A stretch of 64,000 nt of DNA, from the NCBI GenBank assembly GCA_035638075.1, contig DASRAU010000045.1, forward strand, positions 1-64,000, written 5' to 3'. This document shows, piece after piece, positions 1 to 7,713 of the stretch; position 1 is the stretch's first letter; each line of letters starts with the position of its first letter. The stretch is from DASRAU01 sp035638075 (GTDB lineage Bacteria; Acidobacteriota; Polarisedimenticolia; Gp22-AA2). The notes beneath the pieces were generated by a model. It was not told the origin of the DNA, did not search any database, and saw only the letters and a program-made list of their open reading frames with translations. The translations under genes and the position numbers were made by a program.

Positions 1-1358
1 GGGTGCTTGAAGGCCTCCTCGGCGGCGGCGATGGAGTCGACCGGGCGGCCGTTGATCTCCAGCACCGCCACGTCCGAGAGGCCGTGGTAGCCGATGTTGT
101 ACGCGTGCGGCAGCACCGACGACAGGACGACGATGCGGCGCGCCCCCGGCTCCTGGTCCTTCGAGTCGAGCCAGTAGCGCAACTGGAGACGTATGGGAGC
201 CTTGCGCCGCCAGTCGTCCCCCCACGACCTCAGGTAGTTGCCGTCCAGCTCGCGCAGCACCAGCCCCCCCGCGACGAGGTAGGGGGGCGGCTGCTCGGGC
301 ACCCGGTCCGGGATGAGGTCGCCGGGCGTGTGCGCCGCCTTGAGCGGCAGGTCGAGCTTCACGTCCTTGCCGTCGCGCCACACCTCCGCCTTGATGGTCT
401 CGCCGGCGCGGTGGCCGTCGGTCGTGATGGTGGTGAAGCGCAGGAGCCCGTAGCGCGGGTGGCGGTAGTAGCCGCTGGCGTCGATTTCGTGGCCGTCGAG
501 CCCCAGCAGCAGATCGCGGGGGCGGAGGACCCCGCAGGACGAACCGCCCCAGTTGGAGCCGGTGATCAGCACGCCGCGGGGATCGCCGGAAAGGCGCAGC
601 GATGCCGTGAGCACCGGGTCCTCGTTGATCTGCCAGCGCAGACCCAGGTTCGCGAAGCCGGGATACGGCTTTCCCCCGCGCGCCATGTCGAGGAAGTTGT
701 TGATGATGTCCACCGGCAGGACCCGCGCCACCTGGTCGTCCTGCGACACCGTCAGCCCGACGAACTTCCCGTCGGCGAAGACCGGCTCGGCCCAGCCGCC
801 GCCGCGCAGGTCGGTCGTCACCAGGAGGAACGGGTGCTCGAGCCCGCCGAGCGAGGTCACCTGCACCTCGACGCGCGACACGCGGCTGGTGGAGGCCTCG
901 ATCTGCCGCAGGCGCCAGCGCACCGACTGGACGGCCCCTTCCGTCGGCACCGACGAGGCCATGGGCACGGGCTTGAGGTCGTCGAAGAACTTCGGCGCGT
1001 CCACGCCGAGGATCGCCAGGTCCACCTCGGGATCCACCAGCACGACCCGGGCGGGAACGCGCACCGAGCCGCCGAGCTTCTCCGCCTCGATGAGGGTCGC
1101 GTCCGCGACCATCTGCGCCGAGGTCAAGAGGTACGGACCTTCCACCACCGTCGCGAGGGCCATGCGCGCCTGCGGCGCCCCCTTGGCCCACGGGCGGTCC
1201 TGGTCCCAGCCCTGCGCCGACACGGTCAGACCGACGATGCCGTTCTCGAACGACTGCCGCCCCCCGGCGCGGTGCGCCGGCTCGGCCATGGCACGGCCGG
1301 CCGTCGCGCCCCCGAGGGCGAAGACGACGAGGAACGCCGCCAGCCTCCGGACCGTCAC
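1..1358 (-). CDS. Secreted trypsin-like/PDZ pseudoprotease, 3' end cut by window edge
   Basis: At least 452 codons are visible and the C-terminus lies outside the window. The GTG start overlaps the TGA of the upstream Deg-like protease by 4 bases, so the two are probably translationally coupled. An N-terminal signal peptide (about residues 1-25) precedes a chymotrypsin-fold domain and then PDZ-like segments (GVLRPRDLLLGLDG; later DVAVLEINGRPVDS). Compared with the intact protease next door, the His position reads TSAQMV (Gln82 instead of His) and the Ser position reads GGGWAEP (Trp189 instead of Ser). The Asp region EVDLAIL (Asp113) is kept. It is therefore predicted to be catalytically dead and may act as a scaffold or regulator in the periplasm with its neighbour. 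The family call is sound; the role is inferred. Confidence 0.8.
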   Translation of the reverse strand, partial: MTVRRLAAFLVVFALGGATAGRAMAEPAHRAGGRQSFENGIVGLTVSAQGWDQDRPWAKGAPQARMALATVVEGPYLLTSAQMVADATLIEAEKLGGSVRVPARVVLVDPEVDLAILGVDAPKFFDDLKPVPMASSVPTEGAVQSVRWRLRQIEASTSRVSRVEVQVTSLGGLEHPFLLVTTDLRGGGWAEPVFADGKFVGLTVSQDDQVARVLPVDIINNFLDMARGGKPYPGFANLGLRWQINEDPVLTASLRLSGDPRGVLITGSNWGGSSCGVLRPRDLLLGLDGHEIDASGYYRHPRYGLLRFTTITTDGHRAGETIKAEVWRDGKDVKLDLPLKAAHTPGDLIPDRVPEQPPPYLVAGGLVLRELDGNYLRSWGDDWRRKAPIRLQLRYWLDSKDQEPGARRIVVLSSVLPHAYNIGYHGLSDVAVLEINGRPVDSIAAAEEAFKH

Positions 1359-2992
1359 GGGTTGCGGTCCTTCTCGACGCCGTAACGTTCCAGGATCTTC
1401 GGGCTCGCCTCGTCGGCGCCCTTGCGGTCGAGGACGATGAAGCGCCCCGGCTCGCCCAGCTCGAGGACGTGGAACGCAGCCTTGTTCGACTCGATCGCGT
1501 CGATGAGCTCGCCGAGCGAGTCGATGTCCTTGCCGTTCGCCTTCGTCACGAGCTGGTTGCGGTACCAGGCGATGTTGATGTTGACCGGATCGTCCAGGCG
1601 GCGCAGCAGCACCACGGGCTCGCGCAGGAGCGCCTTCGGGTCGGACAGGGGCCGGAAGATCTGCTCCTGCACCAGGCGCTTGTCGGCGCTGACCACCCAG
1701 TCGCGGCCCGTGGTCTCCAGCATCTCGACGTTGAGCGGCTCGAACACCAGGCCCGCATAGATGTAGTAGCGCGGCATGACGTCGTACTGGGACGCGTAGC
1801 GGCTGGTCCCCGGGTGGGCGACCAGCGGCACGGTGATCTCCTGGCGCTCGCCGTCGCGCAGGAGCCGCAGCTTCAGATCGCTGCCGATCTGGTGCCGGTC
1901 CACCATCAGGCCGTAGTCGAACCGCAGCCCCTCCATCAGCACCGAGCCGTCATTGGCGATGGGGCTCCCGTCCACCGCGAGCAGCACGTCGCCCACCTTG
2001 AGCCGGCCCTCGGCGCTGCCGCCGTCGTTGACGAAATCGACGCGCACGCCGCTCTCGTCGTCGCGCATGCCGGCGCGGCGCCGGGCGGCCGGGTTCTCCA
2101 GGTTCGACTCGAGGATGGCGAGGTCCGGATAGCCGTCGTACCTGCCGTCCTCGGCGTCCGTCAGGAAGTGCTGCATCACCTCCACCGGGATGCCGAAGCC
2201 GGTGTTCTCGAGCTGGTCGGTGCCCTGGAACGCCACCCCCACGACCTTGCCGTCCTGGATCATCGGGCCGCCGCTGTTGCCGGGGTTGATGGCCGCGTCG
2301 GTCTGGATGGCGACGTGGCGGTCGACGCCCGAGTGGGCGTAGACCTGCGTCTCGATGCGCGACACCACGCCGCGCGTCGAGGAGATCTGGTCGCCTCCCG
2401 CCGGATAGCCATAGGTCTCGACCGTCGTGCGCAGCGGCGGCAGCCGGCCGAGCTCCAGGACCGGGACGTTGCGCAGGAGGCCCGGCTCGTCGGGACGGAC
2501 GAGCGCCAGGTCGCAGTCGTGCCCGAGCATCACCGCGCGCGCCTTGTGCGGCGTCGGATCGCCGTGCAGGTACAGGAGCAGCAGCCGCGCGTCGCTGACC
2601 ACGTGGGCGTTGGTCAGGAGCAGCCCGCCGTCGATGACGAAGCCGGTGCCGCTCGAGGCGCGCACGCCGGTGACGTCCCAGGGCGAGAACCAGTCGCCGC
2701 GCTGCGAGTAGTTGATGATGCGCACGACCGACTTCTCGAAGCCCTCGTCGAGGATCGGCTCCGGCGCGGCGGAGGTTGCGGGCGCGGACGGCTTCGGCGC
2801 GGGAGCCTTCGCGGCCGGCGGCCTGGTCGCGGGCGGCTTCGACGCCGGGGGCTTCGGTGCAGCGGGATTCGCCGGCGGCGCAGCCGCGGTCGGCGCGGCG
2901 GCGACTCCCGCGACAAGTGCGAGCAGGAGCGCGCAGCCGATCGAAGTCAGGAGCCTTGCCGGGGAATCGAGGGGGGCGCGCATCCGGCGCAT
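1355..2992 (-). CDS. Secreted Deg/HtrA-like serine protease with PDZ domains
   Basis: 545 aa. A signal peptide (about residues 12-35) is followed by a Pro/Ala/Lys-rich linker (residues 38-79) and a trypsin-like domain. The full catalytic triad is visible: His130 in LLTNAHVV, Asp161 in DCDLAL and Ser240 in INPGNSGGP. Downstream come a PDZ domain (GRLKVGDVLLAVDG) and a second PDZ-like C-terminal region. The order protease-PDZ-PDZ resembles the Deg9/HtrA family, which degrades or chaperones misfolded envelope proteins. A second ATG at 2983 is possible. A TAGAAT box at 2996-2991 would then place transcription start almost on that ATG. The stop overlaps the start of the degenerate paralogue downstream. 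Confidence 0.88.
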   Translation of the reverse strand: MRRMRAPLDSPARLLTSIGCALLLALVAGVAAAPTAAAPPANPAAPKPPASKPPATRPPAAKAPAPKPSAPATSAAPEPILDEGFEKSVVRIINYSQRGDWFSPWDVTGVRASSGTGFVIDGGLLLTNAHVVSDARLLLLYLHGDPTPHKARAVMLGHDCDLALVRPDEPGLLRNVPVLELGRLPPLRTTVETYGYPAGGDQISSTRGVVSRIETQVYAHSGVDRHVAIQTDAAINPGNSGGPMIQDGKVVGVAFQGTDQLENTGFGIPVEVMQHFLTDAEDGRYDGYPDLAILESNLENPAARRRAGMRDDESGVRVDFVNDGGSAEGRLKVGDVLLAVDGSPIANDGSVLMEGLRFDYGLMVDRHQIGSDLKLRLLRDGERQEITVPLVAHPGTSRYASQYDVMPRYYIYAGLVFEPLNVEMLETTGRDWVVSADKRLVQEQIFRPLSDPKALLREPVVLLRRLDDPVNINIAWYRNQLVTKANGKDIDSLGELIDAIESNKAAFHVLELGEPGRFIVLDRKGADEASPKILERYGVEKDRNP

Positions 2993-3084
2993 TCTACGGG
3001 ACGAAGCGGCGCCGGAAAAGCCGGTGAATCGTGCTAAAGTAGCCGCCTCCCTCGCACAACCTTTCCTGGAGGCAGAGCGTCCGC

Positions 3085-3540
3085 ATGAAGTACCGCCAGC
3101 CCGGCTACCGCGACAGCGAGTTCAAGGACGAACGGGACAAGAAGCATCGCGACAACGACGGGCCCCGCCCGCCGCGCGGCCCGCGCGGCATGGAGCGCGA
3201 GGCGCGCCTCGTGCGGCGCTGCTTCCAGTGCGGGCACCAGGAGACGACGGACGTGGTGGACACCACCGCGCGCTGCCCGACCTGCACGGCGGCCGTGCAC
3301 TGCTGCCGCAACTGCGTGCACTTCGATCCAGGGGCCCGCTTCGAGTGCCGCGAGCCGATCCCGGCCAAGGTGATGTCGAAGATCGTCGCCAACGAGTGCG
3401 TGTCGTTCCGCCCGTCCACGGTCCTCGACGCGACCGGGCGCCGGATCGCCGCGGGCCCTCCGCCCCCCACGGGCGAGCCCGCCATGAGCCCGGGGCGCGC
3501 CGCGTTCGAGGCGCTCTTCAAGAAGAAGGAAGGGGCCTGA
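3085..3540 (+). CDS. Cys-rich zinc-ribbon-like hypothetical protein
   Basis: 151 aa. The N-terminus is highly charged (Lys, Arg and Asp rich, residues 1-40). A cysteine-rich core follows: CFQCGHQ, CPTC, CCRNCVHFDP, FECREP and NECVSF. The paired CxxC motifs suggest one or two structural metal sites. No signal peptide is present, so it is probably cytosolic. A GGAGG ribosome site lies 11 bases before the ATG, and a TAAAGT -10-like box is at 3035-3040. The last 23 bases overlap the 3' end of the convergent phosphatase gene. The function is unknown, and I recognise no characterised homologue. Confidence 0.75.
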   Translation: MKYRQPGYRDSEFKDERDKKHRDNDGPRPPRGPRGMEREARLVRRCFQCGHQETTDVVDTTARCPTCTAAVHCCRNCVHFDPGARFECREPIPAKVMSKIVANECVSFRPSTVLDATGRRIAAGPPPPTGEPAMSPGRAAFEALFKKKEGA

Positions 3541-4822
3541 CCGGCCGTCCGCCGCGCGCGGACGACGGGATCGCCCGGGTCTCCGCCCGGATCCCCAGCC
3601 TCAGCCCGCGGGTGCGCGGCGAACGGTAGTGGATGCGCCGCGCCCGCACCTGCACCACCTCGTGCTCCGGCCAGCGGAAGGCGGTCAGCGCCCCGCCGTA
3701 GCAGCAGCCGGTGTCGATGTTGAGCGTCGCTCCCACCGACTCGGGCTCGCGCACCGCCGTGTGTCCGTAGATCAGGAACGCCCGGCCGCGGTACGCGCGC
3801 GCCCAGTGCACCCGCACGGGCAGGCCGTAGCGATCCGTCTTCGGGACGGTGGCGCCGTGCACGGCGAAGCGGCGCACCGTCTCGGAGTCACGCCCGACGT
3901 GCTCGGCGAGAAGCCCCGCGTGCGCCACCGCCAGCCGGCCTCCGTCCAGGAGCAGGTGCGACGGCAGCCGGTCGACGTACTCGGGGAAGCACCGCCGGAA
4001 GCGGCGGCGCAGCTCGGCCGGCGCCGCGGCGATCTGCGCCAGCGTCAGCACCGTGCCCGGTCCGGGGACGACCGGGGCGCCCCGCAGGAGCGCCGCCAGC
4101 TCGACGTCGTGGTTTCCCGGCACGGCGAGGGCCGCGCCGTCGGAGGTCATGTCGACGGCGATCATCGCCGCGTCGATGACGCGCGGGCCGCGATCGACGA
4201 GATCGCCGAGGAAGAGCGCGCGCCGGCCGGCCGGATGCCCCCAGCGGCCGCCGCGCCGGCGGTATCCCAGACGGCGCAGGAGCGTCAGCAGCTCCGAGGC
4301 GCAGCCGTGCACGTCGCCGATGACGTCGAACGGACCGCGCTCCTGTCGCCTGTCGCACGGCAGCGGGACCAGGGAGACACTCGACGCGTGGAGATCGCGG
4401 CGGGTGCGCAGGTGGTGCACCTCCGAGTACCCCTCGCGCCGAAGCGCCCGGCGCACCGCGGCCGGCGCGTCGATGGCCACCGCGATCGCCGGCAGGTGAT
4501 GGCGCTCGGCGATCGCGCGCGCGGCGCTCCGGTGGTCGGACGCGAAGCCGTGCGCGTCGAGGACCGCCAGCCGGCGCCGGCGAAGCCGCGCCTCGACGCG
4601 CTCGTGCGCGAGACGCGCCGCCGCCTCCTCGCGGCGGCGGGCGGAGAGAACCGGGAGCGCCTCGCGGCACTCGTCGAGGGACACCACGGACGCGGAGGGG
4701 AAATGGCGGCGGCAGAAGGTGGAACCGGCGCCGTCCGGGCTCACCAGGACGACCAGGGAGGGTGTGGGGATGTTCAGGACCGTGTCCTCGGTCACGACTT
4801 CCCTCGTGCCCACGCCCCCCAC
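3518..4822 (-). CDS. Polynucleotide kinase/phosphatase-like protein with degenerate P-loop
   Basis: 434 aa with the layout of bacterial Pnkp, but without the C-terminal ligase/adenylyltransferase domain. The N-terminal kinase-like domain keeps the family context, but its P-loop reads SPDGAGSTF (residues 28-36) in place of a GxSGSGKSTF-like loop, so the Lys is missing. The usual T-N after the D of the substrate motif is replaced by LDAHGF. The second domain is an intact calcineurin-like phosphoesterase: GDVHG (169-173), GDLVDRGP (206-213), GNHD (236-239), then AHAG and GHT. Expected activity is phosphatase only. The first GTG is at 4822. GTG 4795, which has AGGGA just upstream, is an equally good start. 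It lies 26 bases after the E1 gene on the same strand. Confidence 0.8.
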   Translation of the reverse strand: MGGVGTREVVTEDTVLNIPTPSLVVLVSPDGAGSTFCRRHFPSASVVSLDECREALPVLSARRREEAAARLAHERVEARLRRRRLAVLDAHGFASDHRSAARAIAERHHLPAIAVAIDAPAAVRRALRREGYSEVHHLRTRRDLHASSVSLVPLPCDRRQERGPFDVIGDVHGCASELLTLLRRLGYRRRGGRWGHPAGRRALFLGDLVDRGPRVIDAAMIAVDMTSDGAALAVPGNHDVELAALLRGAPVVPGPGTVLTLAQIAAAPAELRRRFRRCFPEYVDRLPSHLLLDGGRLAVAHAGLLAEHVGRDSETVRRFAVHGATVPKTDRYGLPVRVHWARAYRGRAFLIYGHTAVREPESVGATLNIDTGCCYGGALTAFRWPEHEVVQVRARRIHYRSPRTRGLRLGIRAETRAIPSSARGGRPVRPLPSS

Positions 4823-4848
4823 CGGGCGCGGGCGGTCAGCCGATCACA

Positions 4849-6876
4849 TCAATACGTCAGCAGTTCCTTGATCGCCGCGGCGATCTCCTCCACGCTCGGC
4901 AGCACCGCCGCCTCGAGATTCGGGGCGAACGGCACGAACGAGTCGCGGGCGGCGACGCGCCGCACCGGCGCGTCGAGAGAATCGAAGGCGGCGTCCGCGA
5001 TGCGCGCGGCCACCTCCGCCCCCATCCCCGCCAGCATCGGCGCCTCGTGCGCCACCAGCACCCGGCCGGTCTTGCGGGCCGAGGCGTACACGGTGTCGAG
5101 GTCGAGCGGCACGATGGTGCGCAGGTCGAGGATCTCGACCGACGGCTCGGTGCCTTCCGAGGCGAGCGCGCCCAGCGCCTGCTGCGCCATGTTGACCGTC
5201 CGCCCCCAGGCGACGACCGTCAGATCGTTCCCCTCGCGCACGACCCTGGCCCGGCCGAACGGCAGCACGTACTCGGGCCCGGGCTCGAGGGACTTGCTGT
5301 ACACCTGCCGGTACAGCCCCTTGTGCTCGAAGAAGATCACCGGGTCGTCCATGCGGCACGCCGTCTTGATCAGCCCCTTGGCGTCGGCGGCGTTGGAGGG
5401 ATACGCGACGTACCAGCCGGGGGTGTGGGCGTAGAGCGTCTCCGGGCACTGCGAGTGGAACGGGCCGCCGCGGATGTAGCCGCCGGTGGCGACGCGCACG
5501 ACCATCGGGGACGTCCAGGCGCCGCCCGAGCGCCAGCGAAGCGTCGGGATCTCGTTGCGCATCTGCATGTAACCCGGGAAGGAGTAGTCGGCGAACTGGA
5601 TCTCGACGACCGGCTTGAAGCCGCCGACCGCCATCCCGCTCGCCATGCCGACGATGGTCGCCTCGGCCAGCGGCGAGTTCTCGACGCGGCCGGGGAACGC
5701 CTCGGTGAGGCCGCGGGTGACTCCGAAGACGCCGCCCTTGGGATCCTGGATGTCCTCGCCCCACATGACGATCTTCGGGTTGCGCGCCATCTCCTCCTGC
5801 AGCCCGTGGTTGATCGCCTCGACCATGGTCACCGGCTTGTCGCTCACAGGCTGTGGGTCGGTCTCCTCGAGGACGACGCGGTCGGCCGAGAAGATGTCGC
5901 CGGTAGCGCTGGTCTCGGGCGGGAACGGCAGGGCGTCGATCTTCCTCGCAGCCTCCTCGACCTCGGCCTTGGCGCGCGCCCGCCACTCCTCCATCTCCTT
6001 GTCGGTCAAAAGGCCCATCTGGCGGATGCGCATCTCCGTGTGCGTCATCGGGTCGCGCCGGCGCGCCTCTTCCATGTCCTGCTCGTCGCGATACTTGGTC
6101 TGGTCGTCGGACGACGAATGCGAGTCGAGCCGGACCACCATCGCCTCGACGAACAGCGGCCCCGCGCCGCGGCGCATGGCGCCGACGAGCGGGGAGAGGG
6201 TGCGGTGCATCTCGGTGAAGCGCGTGCCGTCGACGCGCACCGACTTCATGCCGAAGCCGCGCGCCACTTCGTGCAGCTGCGACGAGGTCTGCTGCTCCTG
6301 CGGCACGCTGATGGCGTAGCCGTTGTTCTGGATGACGAACAGCACCGGCAGGAGGTCGCGCTGCGCCTTGTTGAGCGCCTCGAAGAACTCGCCCTCGGAC
6401 GTGGAGCCCTCGCCCCCGGAGACGTAGACGATCTCGTCTTTCTTGTCGGCCTGGATGGCGCGGGCCAGCCCGACCGCCATGAGGAACTGGGTGCCGGTGC
6501 AGGCGGTCGGCGAAACCACCCGCAGCTCGCGCGACGAGTAGTGCTCGGACATGTTGCGGCCGAGCGAGTTCGGGTCGCCGTCGCGCGACAGGAGCCCCTG
6601 GAAGACGTGCTCGAGGGGCATTCCCAACCCCACCATGAGCGCCTTCTCCCTGTAATAAGGAAGGAACCAGTCCTTGCCCGGCTCGAGGAGCATGGCGCAG
6701 GCGATCTGCAGCTTCTCGTGGCCGCGGGTCGAGGCATAGAAGGAGCACTTGCCGGCCCGCACGAAGAGGCGGCCCATCTCCTCCACGTAGAACGTCCGCA
6801 GCATTTTTTCGTAGAGGGTGAGGAAGAGCTCGGGCTCGATGCCGAGGTTCTTCGCAGCCGCCTTGTTCACCGCCAT
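4849..6876 (-). CDS. 2-oxoacid dehydrogenase E1, alpha-beta fusion (branched-chain/pyruvate type)
   Basis: 675 aa. A thiamine-diphosphate E1 decarboxylase has its alpha and beta subunits joined in one chain. The alpha half carries the TPP motif GGEGS (154-158) through to QNNGYA (NN 184-185). The beta half begins near residue 343 (PVTMVEAINHGL) and includes MWGEDI and the transketolase C-terminal region. Such enzymes decarboxylate pyruvate or branched-chain 2-oxoacids and pass the acyl group to a lipoyl E2. No E2 or E3 gene is nearby. ATG 6876 is preferred over ATG 6912 because GGAGGA sits 8 bases upstream of it. A TAGCAT -10-like box at 6909-6904 fits a short leader. Confidence 0.9.
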   Translation of the reverse strand: MAVNKAAAKNLGIEPELFLTLYEKMLRTFYVEEMGRLFVRAGKCSFYASTRGHEKLQIACAMLLEPGKDWFLPYYREKALMVGLGMPLEHVFQGLLSRDGDPNSLGRNMSEHYSSRELRVVSPTACTGTQFLMAVGLARAIQADKKDEIVYVSGGEGSTSEGEFFEALNKAQRDLLPVLFVIQNNGYAISVPQEQQTSSQLHEVARGFGMKSVRVDGTRFTEMHRTLSPLVGAMRRGAGPLFVEAMVVRLDSHSSSDDQTKYRDEQDMEEARRRDPMTHTEMRIRQMGLLTDKEMEEWRARAKAEVEEAARKIDALPFPPETSATGDIFSADRVVLEETDPQPVSDKPVTMVEAINHGLQEEMARNPKIVMWGEDIQDPKGGVFGVTRGLTEAFPGRVENSPLAEATIVGMASGMAVGGFKPVVEIQFADYSFPGYMQMRNEIPTLRWRSGGAWTSPMVVRVATGGYIRGGPFHSQCPETLYAHTPGWYVAYPSNAADAKGLIKTACRMDDPVIFFEHKGLYRQVYSKSLEPGPEYVLPFGRARVVREGNDLTVVAWGRTVNMAQQALGALASEGTEPSVEILDLRTIVPLDLDTVYASARKTGRVLVAHEAPMLAGMGAEVAARIADAAFDSLDAPVRRVAARDSFVPFAPNLEAAVLPSVEEIAAAIKELLTY

Positions 6877-7028
6877 GCGTTTCCTCCGCGCCACTCGGCG
6901 CCATGCTAGCACCGCGCGCCGGGGGGCTCCAAGAGTGGCGCGCCGAAGACGTCGCTCCGTTTTCCAAAGTGAAATGCACGCCGCGCGGAAATGCTTGAGG
7001 GGCCATGTTTTGCGCTATTGCCTTCACC

Positions 7029-7057
7029 TTGACCGGGGCCGGTACGGTCCTCATATT
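7029..7057 (+). promoter_or_regulatory. Sigma70-like promoter for the small secreted-protein gene
   Basis: TTGACC (7029-7034), a 17-base spacer, then CATATT (7052-7057). It lies 53 bases upstream of the GTG start at 7111. The match is good for such a GC-rich background, but it is by eye only. Confidence 0.45.
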
Positions 7058-7110
7058 GAGCCGCGGCCGGAGACGCGCCGCCGCGTTCGACCGGGCCCGG
7101 AGACGAAGCG

Positions 7111-7512
7111 GTGATCGGACGAACGCAGCGACTGGTGGTGGGGGCCATCCTGGTCCTCGGGCTCTGCGCTTCGGGTCTTCTCGAAGCTTCAGAAGTCCGC
7201 GAGGCCGCGCACCTGAGGCTCGTCGTGCGTCATGCGCTCGACACCGGGCGCCTGATCGTGCGGATCGGCGAAACGGCCTTCTTCTCGACCCCGCTCGCTC
7301 CGGCCGGCGCGAACCCGGCCGGGAGTGTCGAGCGGCTGCTGTCGATTCCGTCCGGACTGCAGACCCTGATCGTCGAGCTGCGTGACCAGCGCGGCAAGGT
7401 GACGGCCCGCAAGGAAGTGCGCGGCCTGCTGGTGCCCGGCTCGGGAGCCGTCCTCGACGTCGCTGCGGCGACCCGACAGGAGCTCAGCCTCGAGCTGAAG
7501 TCGGCGCCATGA
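7111..7512 (+). CDS. Small secreted hypothetical protein
   Basis: 133 aa starting at GTG. A clear signal peptide (hydrophobic residues 8-24, VVGAILVLGLCASGLLEAS) precedes a beta-rich domain of about 100 residues with alternating hydrophobics and no cysteines. I recognise no family. The 3' end overlaps the following tiny open frame by ATGA, which suggests a two-gene unit under the promoter at 7029-7057. Export to the periplasm is likely; the function is unknown. Confidence 0.65.
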   Translation: MIGRTQRLVVGAILVLGLCASGLLEASEVREAAHLRLVVRHALDTGRLIVRIGETAFFSTPLAPAGANPAGSVERLLSIPSGLQTLIVELRDQRGKVTARKEVRGLLVPGSGAVLDVAAATRQELSLELKSAP

Positions 7513-7682
7513 CGAAGAGATCGCCCGGCCGCGTGCGCGCCGCCAACCGCCAGGTCATCCGCAAGGAGCGGCCGCAGCCTCCCGCGAAGCCCCCCGCACG
7601 CCCTCCGTCCCCTTCGGGCATCCGCGCCCCCGGGAACGGCGCCCCGGCGAACGGGATGATCTGCCCCGGCACCAACCGGTAA
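7509..7682 (+). CDS. 57-aa basic, proline-rich small ORF
   Basis: Starts with an ATG that overlaps the previous stop (ATGA) and ends at TAA 7680-7682. The peptide is rich in Arg, Lys and Pro (MTKRSPGRVRAANRQV at the N-terminus) and ends in MICPGTNR. It has no signal peptide. The overlapping start is the main support. Composition could also arise by chance in GC-rich DNA, so this is a candidate only. Confidence 0.4.
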   Translation: MTKRSPGRVRAANRQVIRKERPQPPAKPPARPPSPSGIRAPGNGAPANGMICPGTNR

Positions 7683-7713
7683 TCCCGGCCTCCCGCGAAA
7701 CCCCGGACCGCTT

